Source of the DNA: Alphaproteobacteria bacterium
Lineage (GTDB): Bacteria; Pseudomonadota; Alphaproteobacteria; Micavibrionales; Micavibrionaceae
Direction of reading: 5' to 3'
Assembly (NCBI GenBank): GCA_030432775.1
Contig: JAUILO010000026.1
Location: 1 to 20,782, forward strand
Length of the DNA stretch: 20,782 nucleotides
Shown: positions 7,695-15,947 of the stretch, piece after piece
How the letters are laid out: every line of letters begins with the position of its first letter
Position numbering within the stretch: the first letter of the stretch is position 1
Made by a program: the position numbers and the translations under genes
Notes under the pieces: generated by a model
Databases searched by the model: none
The model's input: the letters and a program-made list of their open reading frames with translations, nothing else
Told to the model about the DNA's origin: nothing

Positions 7695-7985
7695 ATGCCT
7701 GACAATACATCTGGGGAACTCAGCCTAATACAAAAATTCAAACAAGCCGCTTTTGAAATCGGTGTTGGTTTAAATTCAAGCCCGGCGCAAAATATAGCTG
7801 CGACGGAAGCAGCTACAGTATGCGGCTTTATCACATGGCTTGGTACGGCGACCGGCAATCCGGTTATGGCAGGTGCTGGCGCGCTGGGCCTTGCACTATG
7901 CGCGAACCAATTAAGACTAGCAGGTCAACAAACTCTGAATGAATCAGCCGTGCCGGTTAACACCCCTGCAAAAAGACAGCCATAA
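7695..7985 (+). CDS. Small hypothetical protein with hydrophobic core
   Basis: I do not recognise this 96-residue protein. Its N-terminus (1-30) is polar, with an amphipathic-looking LIQKFKQAAFEIG. Residues 36-51 and 57-72 are rich in Ala, Gly and Leu and could form a short membrane hairpin or one membrane segment. The C-terminal 25 residues are polar and proline-containing. There is no signal peptide. The start is supported by GGAG at 7685-7688, 6 nt before the ATG, and by a good promoter at 7619-7647, so it appears to be an independent transcription unit. It converges with der, whose stop lies about 50 nt away. Its function is unknown. Confidence 0.65.
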   Translation: MPDNTSGELSLIQKFKQAAFEIGVGLNSSPAQNIAATEAATVCGFITWLGTATGNPVMAGAGALGLALCANQLRLAGQQTLNESAVPVNTPAKRQP

Positions 7986-8007
7986 TTTCATAGATAAATT
8001 AAACGAA

Positions 8008-8030
8008 TAATCTGTTCACAAAGAACCTGT
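8008..8030. terminator. Weak hairpin between convergent genes
   Basis: A short GTTC/GAAC stem with a 5-nt ACAAA loop lies in the 52-nt gap between the convergent small gene and der. The U-rich tracts on either side are poor. It could act as a weak bidirectional terminator, but this is uncertain. Confidence 0.2.
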
Positions 8031-8037
8031 TTGGCTA

Positions 8038-9480
8038 TTACGAGCTATACGGGTTTTTACTCGTGCGAATTAAAAGACGGATTGGCACACCGCCAATATC
8101 AAAATCTTTACGCAGGCCATTTACAATATAACGCTTATAGGATTGCGGTAACTTTTGCGGATATGAAACCCATAACACAAATGTCGGCGGACGTGTTTTG
8201 ATCTGCGCGATATATTTCAAACGGTTTGGGCGACCTGATACAAGCGGCGCTGGGTGATGGCTTTCCATATGGGATATCCATCTATTAAGCTCTCCCGTTT
8301 TAACGCGGCGATTCCAATGTTCATGAGTTGTAACAACTAAATCCATCAGCTTCTCAATGTTACGCTTATATAATGCCGAAATGGTTACAACTGGAATATC
8401 ACTAATTTGCCCTAATGAACGCTGCAGACGTTTATTCAGTTTTTCAATCGCTTCATCTTTATCTTTAAGGGAATCCCATTTATTGACTGCGATAATCAAC
8501 GCGCGACCTTCTTCAATCACATGACCTGCGATGGAAAGGTCTTGTTTTTCCATCATCAAATCTGAATCCAGAACCAATATTACAACCTGTGCCAGACGAA
8601 TGGCGCGCATCGTATCATCAACCGCCATCTTTTCCAGACGGTCATTCACCTTAGCTTTGCGGCGCAAACCAGCCGTATCGACAAGCTTGAACGGTTTGCC
8701 TTTGTATTCCCATTCAACGGTAATCGCATCACGTGTAATCCCGGCTTCTGGACCGGTCATAACGCGCTGTTCATCCACCAATGTATTTAAAAGCGTCGAC
8801 TTACCGGCATTCGGACGGCCTGCTATCGCAAGCTTGATCGGCTTGGCCTCGTCTTCAGCTTCTATTTTTTCCGCTTCTACAAAATCGTAATCTTCTAAGC
8901 CTTCCAGATCATCAATATCCTCGGGCAAGAAATCCGGATCAATGTCCTCATCGTCATCTTCTTCGTGCTGGTCATCGGCAAACTGGTTAATATAAGGTTC
9001 CAGCGCCGAATATAGTTCATCAACGCCAAGACCGTGTTCAGCAGAAATCACAACCGGATCACCGAGGCCAAGACCATAAGCCTCGCCCATAGCACTCTGC
9101 GCTACTTTTTCTGTTTCGCATTTATTGATCGCCAAAATAACCGGCATCTTCTTACGACGTAAAAAATCAGCAAAATGTTCGTCAATCGGGGTCACACCTG
9201 CGCGACCATCAATAATAAAGAGAGCTATATCCGCATGATCAAGCGCGCGCTCTGTTTGCTGGCGCATACGTGATTCAATACTGTAATCAAACGCATCTTC
9301 CAACCCCGCCGTATCAATAATGATAACCGGATCGCCGTAAAAATCAGCTTCCGCCAAACGCCAATCACGGGTCACGCCAGGCGTATCATCGACAATAGCC
9401 AGCTTTTTACGGGCTATTCGATTAAACAATGTGGATTTACCAACATTGGGTCGACCTACTAATGCGATTTGAAGAGGCAT
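8038..9480 (-). CDS. der: Ribosome biogenesis GTPase Der (EngA)
   Basis: Der is an essential double GTPase acting in assembly of the 50S ribosomal subunit. Domain G1 carries GRPNVGKS (9-16), DTAG (56-59) and NKCE (119-122). Domain G2 carries GRPNAGKS (221-228), DTAG (268-271) and NKWD (333-336). A C-terminal KH-like domain spans roughly 360-480. The 480-residue length is somewhat above the 430-490 norm centre because the linker between the G domains (about 168-213) is long and very acidic. It is the last gene of the minus-strand cluster yfgM-bamB-csaA-der, 143 nt after csaA. That gap is long enough to hold its own promoter, although I found no strong one. Confidence 0.96.
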   Translation of the reverse strand: MPLQIALVGRPNVGKSTLFNRIARKKLAIVDDTPGVTRDWRLAEADFYGDPVIIIDTAGLEDAFDYSIESRMRQQTERALDHADIALFIIDGRAGVTPIDEHFADFLRRKKMPVILAINKCETEKVAQSAMGEAYGLGLGDPVVISAEHGLGVDELYSALEPYINQFADDQHEEDDDEDIDPDFLPEDIDDLEGLEDYDFVEAEKIEAEDEAKPIKLAIAGRPNAGKSTLLNTLVDEQRVMTGPEAGITRDAITVEWEYKGKPFKLVDTAGLRRKAKVNDRLEKMAVDDTMRAIRLAQVVILVLDSDLMMEKQDLSIAGHVIEEGRALIIAVNKWDSLKDKDEAIEKLNKRLQRSLGQISDIPVVTISALYKRNIEKLMDLVVTTHEHWNRRVKTGELNRWISHMESHHPAPLVSGRPNRLKYIAQIKTRPPTFVLWVSYPQKLPQSYKRYIVNGLRKDFDIGGVPIRLLIRTSKNPYSS

Positions 9481-9623
9481 GTCCTAACCATTTCTATTCT
9501 TTATCATCTACGTATCAATATACATATACGGGCTGGACTATCTCATAGACGCCACAGCAATGCAATAAAATCTATAAAGGGCGAAATTGATAAAAAACAA
9601 CACATAAACAAACAGATAAGCAA

Positions 9624-9956
9624 TTAATGCATTCTGGATCCATTGGGCACTTTTTTATCCGGCGCCATCAGAACAATATGTTCATCATCATCGGAAAAAC
9701 CAAGCACCAGAACTTCGGACATAAATGGCCCAATCTGCTTTGGCGGAAAGTTCACAACAGCACAGATCTGTTTCCCGACAAGTTCGGCAATATCATAATG
9801 CTGGGTAATCTGCGCAGAAGATTTCTTTACTCCGATTTTATCGCCAAAATCAATACGAAGCTTAATCGCAGGTCTGCGCGCCTCCGGAAATTCTTCGGCT
9901 TCGATAACCGTACCCGTACGTATATCAACTTTTAAAAAGTCATCATAACTAATCAT
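9624..9956 (-). CDS. csaA: CsaA-like tRNA-binding-domain protein
   Basis: The 110-residue product is a single tRNA-binding (EMAP-II-like OB-fold) domain of the CsaA family, described in Bacillus as a secretion-related chaperone. Family features visible are an opening DDFLKVDIRTGTVIEAEEFPEARRPA, then LRIDFG, KKSSAQIT, VNFPPKQIGPFMSEVLVLGF and a terminal PNGSRMH-like end. The start is well supported by AGGAG in the message 5-8 nt before the ATG. It lies between bamB and der on the same strand. These two are often directly adjacent in alphaproteobacteria, so csaA may be a later insertion. A role in export would fit the neighbouring bamB and yfgM, but that is inference. Confidence 0.9.
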   Translation of the reverse strand: MISYDDFLKVDIRTGTVIEAEEFPEARRPAIKLRIDFGDKIGVKKSSAQITQHYDIAELVGKQICAVVNFPPKQIGPFMSEVLVLGFSDDDEHIVLMAPDKKVPNGSRMH

Positions 9957-10044
9957 AATTTTTCTCCTGCTCAGGATTATTCATATAGATGGGTACATTT
10001 TTATGTGATCTACGCCTTGCAAAGACGCCAATATCCTGCGCTCC

Positions 10045-10067
10045 GACTGATCTATGGAACATCAGTC
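10045..10067. other. Hairpin between bamB and csaA
   Basis: GACTGAT (10045-10051) and ATCAGTC (10061-10067) form a perfect 7-bp inverted repeat with a 9-nt loop. It lies about 20 nt past the bamB stop on the minus strand. No U-tract follows, so it is more likely an mRNA 3'-end stabiliser or processing site than an intrinsic terminator. Confidence 0.4.
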
Positions 10068-10085
10068 CATACAAGTCAGTGACCC

Positions 10086-11426
10086 TTAACGGTAAGCCAT
10101 CAATGTTGCATCTTCACCCAAAAGATAAAGCGTATTATCAGCAACGATAGGCGCTGTTCTAACATTACGGTCTGTTTCCCACTGTCTGATCATCGCACCA
10201 TCTTCCGGATAAATCTCGTAAACAAGACCATTAGAAGACGCGGTAATCAAACGGCCACCGGCTAAAATCGGTCCGACCCAGAAAATCTTATCTGATGTCG
10301 GATCACCCTTTTTCTTGTAACGCGGTAACTCGCTTACCCAGCGAATAGCACCATTATCACGGCCAAGTGCAATCAACTCGTTCTTCGAAGAAATCACAAA
10401 GACATGGTTACCGGACACCCAAGGTGTTTCAGAACCGCCAATCTCACGACTCCAGACACGGCCACCTGTGCGTGCATCAATCGCCACCAAACGACCACCG
10501 AAGCTTATTGCAATCACCAGACCTTTATCAATCACCGGAAGAGCCTTAATATCAGACAAACTGGCAAGACCACCAGATCGGCGCAAAGACGACAGATTAT
10601 CAGCCCATGCAATAGACCCATTTTCAACACGCAGCGCAAAAATCTCGCCCGATGAAAACGCCGGAATAACAATCTCTCGGCTCACAGCCGGGCTAGCCGC
10701 TCCAACCAGACCCGCTGTTTCACTGATGCCGGAAAACTCCCACTGCACAGCTCCATCATCAAGGTTAAGCGCCAAAAGTCTATTATCAAGAGTTACAACA
10801 AAAATTCGGCCATCCATAATGGTCGGCGCGGCACGTGAAGGAGCGGGAATAGTACTGCGCCAGATAATTTTTCCATCAACCGGATCAACCGCCAAAATTT
10901 CGCGGAAGCCGTTGGTAACATATAAAACACCTCTGGAATAAGAAATACCCCCGCCAATAACAACGTCATCCTCATCTTCATATTGCACATCTATTTCCCA
11001 AAGGCGTTCCCCGTCTTCTGTTGAAAAAGCGGATAAGCTCGCATTAGAATCCAGCGTAAATACACGTTTATCAATCACAACAGGCTGCGCAGTCAGTGGT
11101 TTATGCTTACTAGAACCTTTACCAATCTTGGCTTTCCACGCCAGCGCCAGCTCACCACTATTTAAATTCACATGCTGCATAGAATGGTTCGGGTAACCGC
11201 CTGTCTGCGGCCAGAACTCATTCTTCCACGCTGTGGGCGCGACAAAACCCTGCGCATCCAGCGTCATATCACCGGGTTCAAGATCCCTTTGTAGATCCAG
11301 CACAGAAATACGTTCACCTTCCAATGGCTCTTTATCATCTTTGCCATCAAAGAAATTGCCAATACTTGTACAGCCGGAAAGAACCGACACAACAACAACC
11401 AAAGATAATAAACGTAATGCATCCAT
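10086..11426 (-). CDS. bamB: Outer membrane assembly lipoprotein BamB-like (PQQ-type beta-propeller)
   Basis: The 446-residue product starts with a lipoprotein signal peptide ending in the lipobox LSGC, giving lipidated C19. The rest contains repeated blades of the PQQ/quinoprotein-like propeller type, for example ALAWKAKIGKG, GERLWEIDVQ, GKIIWRSTIP, GAVQWEFSG, GRVWSREIGG and GAIRWVSELP. BamB binds BamA in the periplasm and helps outer-membrane beta-barrel insertion. The start codon lies 2 nt after the yfgM stop, so the two are translationally linked, the same pairing as elsewhere in proteobacteria. Length exceeds E. coli BamB (about 390) but suits alphaproteobacterial homologues. Confidence 0.9.
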   Translation of the reverse strand: MDALRLLSLVVVVSVLSGCTSIGNFFDGKDDKEPLEGERISVLDLQRDLEPGDMTLDAQGFVAPTAWKNEFWPQTGGYPNHSMQHVNLNSGELALAWKAKIGKGSSKHKPLTAQPVVIDKRVFTLDSNASLSAFSTEDGERLWEIDVQYEDEDDVVIGGGISYSRGVLYVTNGFREILAVDPVDGKIIWRSTIPAPSRAAPTIMDGRIFVVTLDNRLLALNLDDGAVQWEFSGISETAGLVGAASPAVSREIVIPAFSSGEIFALRVENGSIAWADNLSSLRRSGGLASLSDIKALPVIDKGLVIAISFGGRLVAIDARTGGRVWSREIGGSETPWVSGNHVFVISSKNELIALGRDNGAIRWVSELPRYKKKGDPTSDKIFWVGPILAGGRLITASSNGLVYEIYPEDGAMIRQWETDRNVRTAPIVADNTLYLLGEDATLMAYR

Positions 11427-11428
11427 AA

Positions 11429-12223
11429 TTACTTTTTATCCTTTTCAGCCTGTGCACTCATCTCGGTCAGTTTAAGAGAATAAACATGCTTCAATGCAAC
11501 CGCGCGGCTGTGCAAAGATTGCGGCAAACCTTCTTGCGCTTCGACCAAGCTTAAATAGGCAACAGCCTGTTTATAATTATCAAGGCCACTGGCCAAAATA
11601 ACAGAAGACTGGATCAAAGCATGCCAGCGCCATGGGTTAGACGTGTCATTACAAATCGGGGCCATCATCGTAAGCAAAGCTTTCGGATCAATATCTTTAA
11701 CGCTTGTCGAGGCGGCAACAGTAACCGCCACATCCTGTGCGTCTTCATTTTCATTGATCTTCGCAGCTGCTTTTTCCGCAGCGGCCTTTTCAGCAGCGAA
11801 CTCATCGCGCAAATCCCACATGGTGCGTGCTTCCATCACTGCGGCATAATCGCGAAAAACCTTTGGTGCTGACTGATCCATTTGCAATAGTTGATATTGC
11901 TTGAGCGCACCCTTGTTATCACCTTCGCGTACAAATTCGCCAGCGGCGGATAACAACGCAATTGCTTTGCGCCCGTCATTCAAAGCAACAGACACATCCC
12001 CTAGATTTTCAGCCGGATTATCAGTATCCATCGCTTGAATGATAATCGATGTCTGCTGTGCTGCGACTTTTTCATCCCAGCCGCGCCAGCCAACTATCAA
12101 TGCTGTGAAAAGCACAGCAAGAATACACGCCGCTATCAAATAACCGCCATATTCTTTCCAAAGACGATGGAGTTTTTCTTCACGTAAAGACTCATCTACT
12201 TCAAGGATAAAATCATTCGACAT
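11429..12223 (-). CDS. yfgM: YfgM-like tetratricopeptide membrane protein
   Basis: The 264-residue product has a short cytoplasmic N-terminus (EVDESLREEKLHRLWKEYG), one membrane segment at about 28-47, and a periplasmic helical region with the TPR_21-type pattern. YfgM in E. coli associates with SecYEG and PpiD and acts in periplasmic chaperoning. Residues about 140-165 are Ala/Glu/Lys-rich and probably coiled coil. It precedes bamB by 2 nt, as in many proteobacteria, which supports the call beyond the modest sequence signature. An ATTATA on the plus strand at 12263-12268 (TATAAT on the coding strand) could be its -10, but no matching -35 is seen. Confidence 0.85.
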   Translation of the reverse strand: MSNDFILEVDESLREEKLHRLWKEYGGYLIAACILAVLFTALIVGWRGWDEKVAAQQTSIIIQAMDTDNPAENLGDVSVALNDGRKAIALLSAAGEFVREGDNKGALKQYQLLQMDQSAPKVFRDYAAVMEARTMWDLRDEFAAEKAAAEKAAAKINENEDAQDVAVTVAASTSVKDIDPKALLTMMAPICNDTSNPWRWHALIQSSVILASGLDNYKQAVAYLSLVEAQEGLPQSLHSRAVALKHVYSLKLTEMSAQAEKDKK

Positions 12224-12346
12224 CGTATAGTTCCTATTCTTATATAATCCAATAGTCCGTATATTATAAAATACACAGCCAAATACCAGAGTTTAATCGA
12301 TATAAATGTCTGTTTTACAAGCTACTCTGACAATTTATAATCAAAT

Positions 12347-12371
12347 AACGCTTAAATTATACTTTAGCGTT
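12347..12371 (-). terminator. Candidate terminator after the thioredoxin-like gene
   Basis: AACGCT (12347-12352) pairs perfectly with AGCGTT (12366-12371), with an AT-rich loop that can add two further pairs. On the minus strand the stem begins about 18 nt after the stop of the thioredoxin-like gene and is followed by ATTTGATTATAAATT, a moderate U-rich stretch. It would separate that gene from the yfgM operon. Confidence 0.4.
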
Positions 12372-12388
12372 CCGGATCCAGCCGTTTT

Positions 12389-12943
12389 TTAGCTAAACCA
12401 CTTGATAGAACAGCCCATTGATGGAAACTGCTCTTGCGGGCCTTTACCTGTCTTGGCAATCAACGTCATAGCGTCCAGCAATTCGCGCTTTGTATTCTGG
12501 TCTGCATCATTCGGGCCGGCACTATCAACACGGCCTCTATATTGCAGTTCGTCATCCGCGTTAAACCCGAACAAATCAGGCGTACAAATAGCCCCGTAAG
12601 CGGCCGCAACCTCCTGTGTGTCATCAATAAGATAAGGGAATGTAAAACCGTTCTCTTTGGCAAATATTTTCATGTTCTCGAAAGAATCAGCCGGATAACT
12701 GTCTGTATCATTGGGCATGATCGCAACACAGCCTATACCTTGCTCTTGCAAAACCTTCGCGTCTGCCACCAATCTTTTGATGATTGCCTTCACATAAGGG
12801 CAGTGATTACAGATAAAAACGACCAGAGTTCCATTTTCACCGCGTACATCATCAAGCGTATATTCACTTCCGTCCGTAGCCCGCAAAGAAAATGCGTGCG
12901 CTTTAATTGCACTGTCCTTTTCAGGCGTTTCTAGCAAAGCCAT
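12389..12943 (-). CDS. Thioredoxin-fold redox protein (AhpC/TSA-like)
   Basis: The 184-residue product has a thioredoxin-like fold with the redox motif C45-N-H-C48 in VVFICNHCPYVKAI. This motif marks a widespread family of peroxiredoxin/TlpA-like thioredoxin-family proteins. Further family features are AIMPNDTDSYPADSFENM, FPYLIDDTQEVAAAYGAICTPD with the cis-Pro region TPD, and a terminal PSMGCSIKW, whose Cys could add a third thiol. No signal peptide is present, so it is cytoplasmic. Partner proteins are not evident. A GAAGGGGG stretch about 8 nt before the ATG is a good ribosome binding site. It is divergent from the plus-strand unit starting near 13020. Confidence 0.85.
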   Translation of the reverse strand: MALLETPEKDSAIKAHAFSLRATDGSEYTLDDVRGENGTLVVFICNHCPYVKAIIKRLVADAKVLQEQGIGCVAIMPNDTDSYPADSFENMKIFAKENGFTFPYLIDDTQEVAAAYGAICTPDLFGFNADDELQYRGRVDSAGPNDADQNTKRELLDAMTLIAKTGKGPQEQFPSMGCSIKWFS

Positions 12944-13004
12944 AATTATGCCCCCTTCTGTCTGCCAAGCAGACGATCAAAACTTTAAAAATACGCATGG
13001 AATA

Positions 13005-13013
13005 TGATATACT
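13005..13013 (+). promoter_or_regulatory. Extended -10 promoter element
   Basis: TGATATACT fits the extended -10 pattern TG-N-TATAAT with one mismatch. A weak -35 (TTAAAA, 12985-12990) lies 17 nt upstream. Transcription would start about 13019-13021, at or next to the ATG at 13020, so that message could be leaderless. The same promoter may supply icd. Confidence 0.4.
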
Positions 13014-13019
13014 ATATAC

Positions 13020-13366
13020 ATGAGTTTTCGCGTTATTAATAACCCTGATTATCTAAAATCCAACAACCAAACCGGTTTCAAGAATCATGAATTCAAGAAA
13101 CTCTCCGGCCTATTTAGCCGCGGCGCATCGGCCAAAGTCATTTATGACATAGGCGTTGATGTCAATTTTGAAGAATCAATTTTGTATACTACAGATCCTC
13201 CACCTATATACCATATCTTCACTTCATCATCCGTCAAGTTGGGCCGCGCACAACCATGTACGAGGTGTGGAAAGAAGGAAAAGGCCGCATCGCAAAGAGC
13301 GGACTTTTTGCCCGCGCGTTTGAACGACTTGAGAAGGAAGTTGAAGAGCTTATCAATCTTGATTAG
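13020..13366 (+). pseudogene. Possible frameshifted small gene upstream of icd
   Basis: Two parts look coding but in different frames. From ATG 13020, the first 55-75 codons (MSFRVINNPDYLKSNN, later SGLFSRGASAKVIYDIG) show normal codon choice for the window. From about 13232-13256 on, a different frame looks coding (VGPRTTMYEVWKEGKGRIAK) and ends at TAG 13364-13366, while the first frame turns into atypical sequence ending at 13382. A single -1 or +2 shift would join them into a protein of about 115 residues. I do not recognise either part. Alternatives are two separate small ORFs, a base error, or a true pseudogene. icd begins 45 nt downstream. Confidence 0.4.
13256..13366 (+). CDS. Small ORF, possibly the 3' part of the disrupted gene
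   Basis: A 36-residue ORF (begins MYEVWKEGKGRIAK, ends VEELINLD) shows a helical, charged C-terminus (FERLEKEVEEL) and codon use like neighbouring genes. There is no Shine-Dalgarno sequence before its ATG, and the frame is open only back to a TGA at 13169-13171 without another ATG, GTG or TTG. That makes it more likely the tail of a frameshifted gene than an independent one. I list it separately because it could be an independent small protein. Confidence 0.3.
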   Translation: MYEVWKEGKGRIAKSGLFARAFERLEKEVEELINLD

Positions 13367-13411
13367 GATATCATCAAGTTAATCATTTATCCGAATCAGT
13401 GGAGAATAAGC

Positions 13412-14635
13412 ATGTCCAAAATCAAAGTTGATAATCCTGTCGTTGAAATAGATGGCGACGAAATGACCCGCGTAATATGGGATCTTATCAAAAACCGACT
13501 AATCCTCCCCTGGCTTGATATTGATCTGAAATATTTCGATCTATCCATTGAAAACCGTGATGCCACAGATGATCAAGTTACAATTGATGCCGCAAACGCA
13601 ATCAAAGAGCATGGCGTTGGCGTAAAATGTGCCACCATCACACCGGACGAAGCCCGTGTTGAAGAATTTGGCCTGAAGAAAATGTGGAAATCGCCGAACG
13701 GTACAATCAGAAACATTCTAAACGGCACAGTCTTCAGAGAGCCGATTACCTGTTCAAATGTGCCCCTTTACGTACCGGGCTGGAAAGAACCAATTATCAT
13801 TGGCCGTCATGCATTTGGCGACCAATATAAAGCCACAGACTTCAAAGTGAGCAAACCCGGCAAGCTGACATTACAATTCGTTCCAGCCGATGGCAGCGCA
13901 ACCGAAGAATACGAAGTATTCGACTTCCCTGCTGCTGGTGTTGCCATGGGCATGTACAACCTTGATGAATCCATCGAAGGTTTCGCGCGCTCTTCATTCA
14001 ATTATGGGCTCGCCCGCAACTACCCTGTGTATATGTCGACAAAGAACACCATCCTGAAAGCATATGATGGCCGCTTTATCGAGATCTTCCAGCGCGTATT
14101 TGACGAAGAATTCAAAGCCGAGTTTGACAAAAAGGAGCTTTGGTATGAACACCGCCTAATTGATGACATGGTCGCGCAGGCCATAAAATCCAGAGGCGGA
14201 TTTGTCTGGGCTTGCAAGAACTATGATGGTGATGTGCAATCAGACATCGTGGCACAAGGCTTTGGCTCTCTCGGCCTTATGACATCAGTGCTTTTAACGC
14301 CAGATGGAAAAACTGTCGAAGCGGAAGCCGCGCACGGCACAGTGACACGTCACTATCGCCAGTGGCAAAAAGGCGAAAAAACATCAACAAACCCGATTGC
14401 ATCTATCTTTGCATGGACACGCGGTCTGAAATATCGCGGCGAGTTTGATGGCAATCAGGCATTGATCGATTTTGCCGATGATCTAGAAGCCACATGTATT
14501 GAAACAGTTGAGCAAGGGAAAATGACGAAAGACCTGGCGTTATTGATCGGCAAAGATCAAGAATGGCTTACAACCGATGAATATATGGATGCTGTCATCG
14601 TCAATTTCGAACTAAAAATGAGAAAAGCCGCTTAA
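13412..14635 (+). CDS. icd: NADP-dependent isocitrate dehydrogenase (dimeric, eukaryote-like type)
   Basis: This TCA-cycle enzyme oxidatively decarboxylates isocitrate to 2-oxoglutarate and yields NADPH. The 407-residue product belongs to the homodimeric subfamily shared by eukaryotes and alphaproteobacteria rather than the E. coli type. Residue numbering coincides with human IDH1: T77, S94, N96, R100, R109, R132 and Y139 are all in place (for example KSPNGTIRN and GRHAFGDQY). Later conserved blocks include DDMVAQAIKSRGGFVWACKNYDGDVQSD and AAHGTVTRHYRQW. GGAG at 13401-13404, 7 nt before the ATG, fixes the start. No terminator is obvious before the following L,D-transpeptidase gene. Confidence 0.97.
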   Translation: MSKIKVDNPVVEIDGDEMTRVIWDLIKNRLILPWLDIDLKYFDLSIENRDATDDQVTIDAANAIKEHGVGVKCATITPDEARVEEFGLKKMWKSPNGTIRNILNGTVFREPITCSNVPLYVPGWKEPIIIGRHAFGDQYKATDFKVSKPGKLTLQFVPADGSATEEYEVFDFPAAGVAMGMYNLDESIEGFARSSFNYGLARNYPVYMSTKNTILKAYDGRFIEIFQRVFDEEFKAEFDKKELWYEHRLIDDMVAQAIKSRGGFVWACKNYDGDVQSDIVAQGFGSLGLMTSVLLTPDGKTVEAEAAHGTVTRHYRQWQKGEKTSTNPIASIFAWTRGLKYRGEFDGNQALIDFADDLEATCIETVEQGKMTKDLALLIGKDQEWLTTDEYMDAVIVNFELKMRKAA

Positions 14636-14696
14636 ACAGCACATTGACACCACATTCCATTACACCCATTTAACTATTGAATAGGTATTAAACTTT

Positions 14697-15878
14697 ATGT
14701 CTGCGACCATGCGTCCTTTATATATGGCTGCTGTATTCTCTATGTCTACAGCCCTATCACTATCAGCGCTCCTTTATCCTGCGACTTCTTTGGCTGCGCC
14801 ACCCTCCACTTCTGTGAGCGTTCCGGCACATAAACCGGATATAGACAAAACGGATACGCGTAAGACAGATGAAAAAACCAGCACCGCTTCAAAGCTCACA
14901 TCAAAAAACGATATAGCCGCCAGCCCTGATAAGGCGGTGGACGCAAAAACAAGCGAAAAAGAAATCGCAGACAAAACTGCAGAAGCCAAACCGGAAAAGA
15001 AAAGCGTCACTAAAGGCTCATACGAAAAATCCTATGTCGGTAATATGCAAATCTATACAGCTGCCTATGAGGATACATTGATTGATATTGCTCGCCGTAA
15101 CAATCTTGGTTTTGTAGAAATGCGTTCGGCAAATCCGTTTATTGACCCGTGGATCCCCGGTGCCGGTACAAAAATCACTATTCCGTCACGTCATATCCTG
15201 CCTGATGCCAAGAAAGAGGGAGTGGTCATCAACCTGCCGGAAATGCGAATATATTATTTCCCCAAAGACGGCAGCGCACCAATTACACACCCGATTGGCG
15301 TTGGCCGTGTTGGTCTTGAAACGCCAACAGGATCAACAAAAGTCCTGCGCAAAACAATCGGGCCAACATGGAGACCGACAGCGCGCATGCGCAAAGAAGA
15401 CCCAAACCTGCCCGAAGCTATAAAAGCAGGGTCGAGCAATCCGCTTGGCACACATGCCATGTATCTAGGCTGGCCATCCTACGCGATCCACGGTACAAAC
15501 AAACCCTTTGGTATTGGACGCCGCGTCAGTAGTGGCTGTATCCGCCTGTACCCTGAAGACATCGTCACCTTATTTGACGAAGTACAGGTCAGTGATCCCG
15601 TCACTGTTGTGAACCAGCCCATCAAGGCCGGATGGATTGACGATATTCTATATATTGAGGTACATGCCGATCTGGACCAATCCAACGCTATCGAAGAATC
15701 TGGCGGCTTTCCAACCTATGATGTCAAAAAAGAAGACCTAGCCCTGATCAGAAATCTGATTAAAGAAGAAAATGTAAATGTCGACTGGTTCCAGATTAGA
15801 GAAGCCATCAGACGCCGCCAAGGTTACCCTATACCGATCGCCGTTAAACACTCAGAAGACAAAAAGAGCGATATCTAA
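14697..15878 (+). CDS. L,D-transpeptidase with LysM-like region (YkuD/ErfK type)
   Basis: The 393-residue product has an N-terminal signal peptide (cleavage likely after SLA, residue 33), then a Lys/Asp/Thr/Ala-rich disordered linker (about 40-110). A LysM-like segment follows (about 117-167, YTAAYEDTLIDIARRN to TKITIPSRH), then a YkuD catalytic domain (about 174-312). The catalytic motif is H265-G with S279-G-C281-I-R-L, so C281 is the nucleophile. Such enzymes make 3-3 peptidoglycan cross-links or attach envelope proteins to the murein. About 80 residues follow the domain. TTGACA at 14644-14649 is a perfect -35, but no good -10 follows at 17 nt. It opens an envelope-related block that includes a lipoprotein and an amidase. 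Confidence 0.92.
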   Translation: MSATMRPLYMAAVFSMSTALSLSALLYPATSLAAPPSTSVSVPAHKPDIDKTDTRKTDEKTSTASKLTSKNDIAASPDKAVDAKTSEKEIADKTAEAKPEKKSVTKGSYEKSYVGNMQIYTAAYEDTLIDIARRNNLGFVEMRSANPFIDPWIPGAGTKITIPSRHILPDAKKEGVVINLPEMRIYYFPKDGSAPITHPIGVGRVGLETPTGSTKVLRKTIGPTWRPTARMRKEDPNLPEAIKAGSSNPLGTHAMYLGWPSYAIHGTNKPFGIGRRVSSGCIRLYPEDIVTLFDEVQVSDPVTVVNQPIKAGWIDDILYIEVHADLDQSNAIEESGGFPTYDVKKEDLALIRNLIKEENVNVDWFQIREAIRRRQGYPIPIAVKHSEDKKSDI

Positions 15879-15947
15879 CTGACCATATTAAAAGCAGAAG
15901 TTTTGCGTATGCCGAGTAATACCATTTTATGCTGGCCTATGGAGAAA

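Noticed and set aside
12434..12934. Plus-strand 166-residue ORF
   Set aside because: It lies wholly antisense to the thioredoxin-like gene, which has clear motifs; no ribosome binding site or family resemblance.
14644..14674. Promoter for the L,D-transpeptidase gene from the perfect TTGACA
   Set aside because: No acceptable -10 hexamer occurs at 16-18 nt; the best candidate (TTTAAC) is at 19 nt with four matches.
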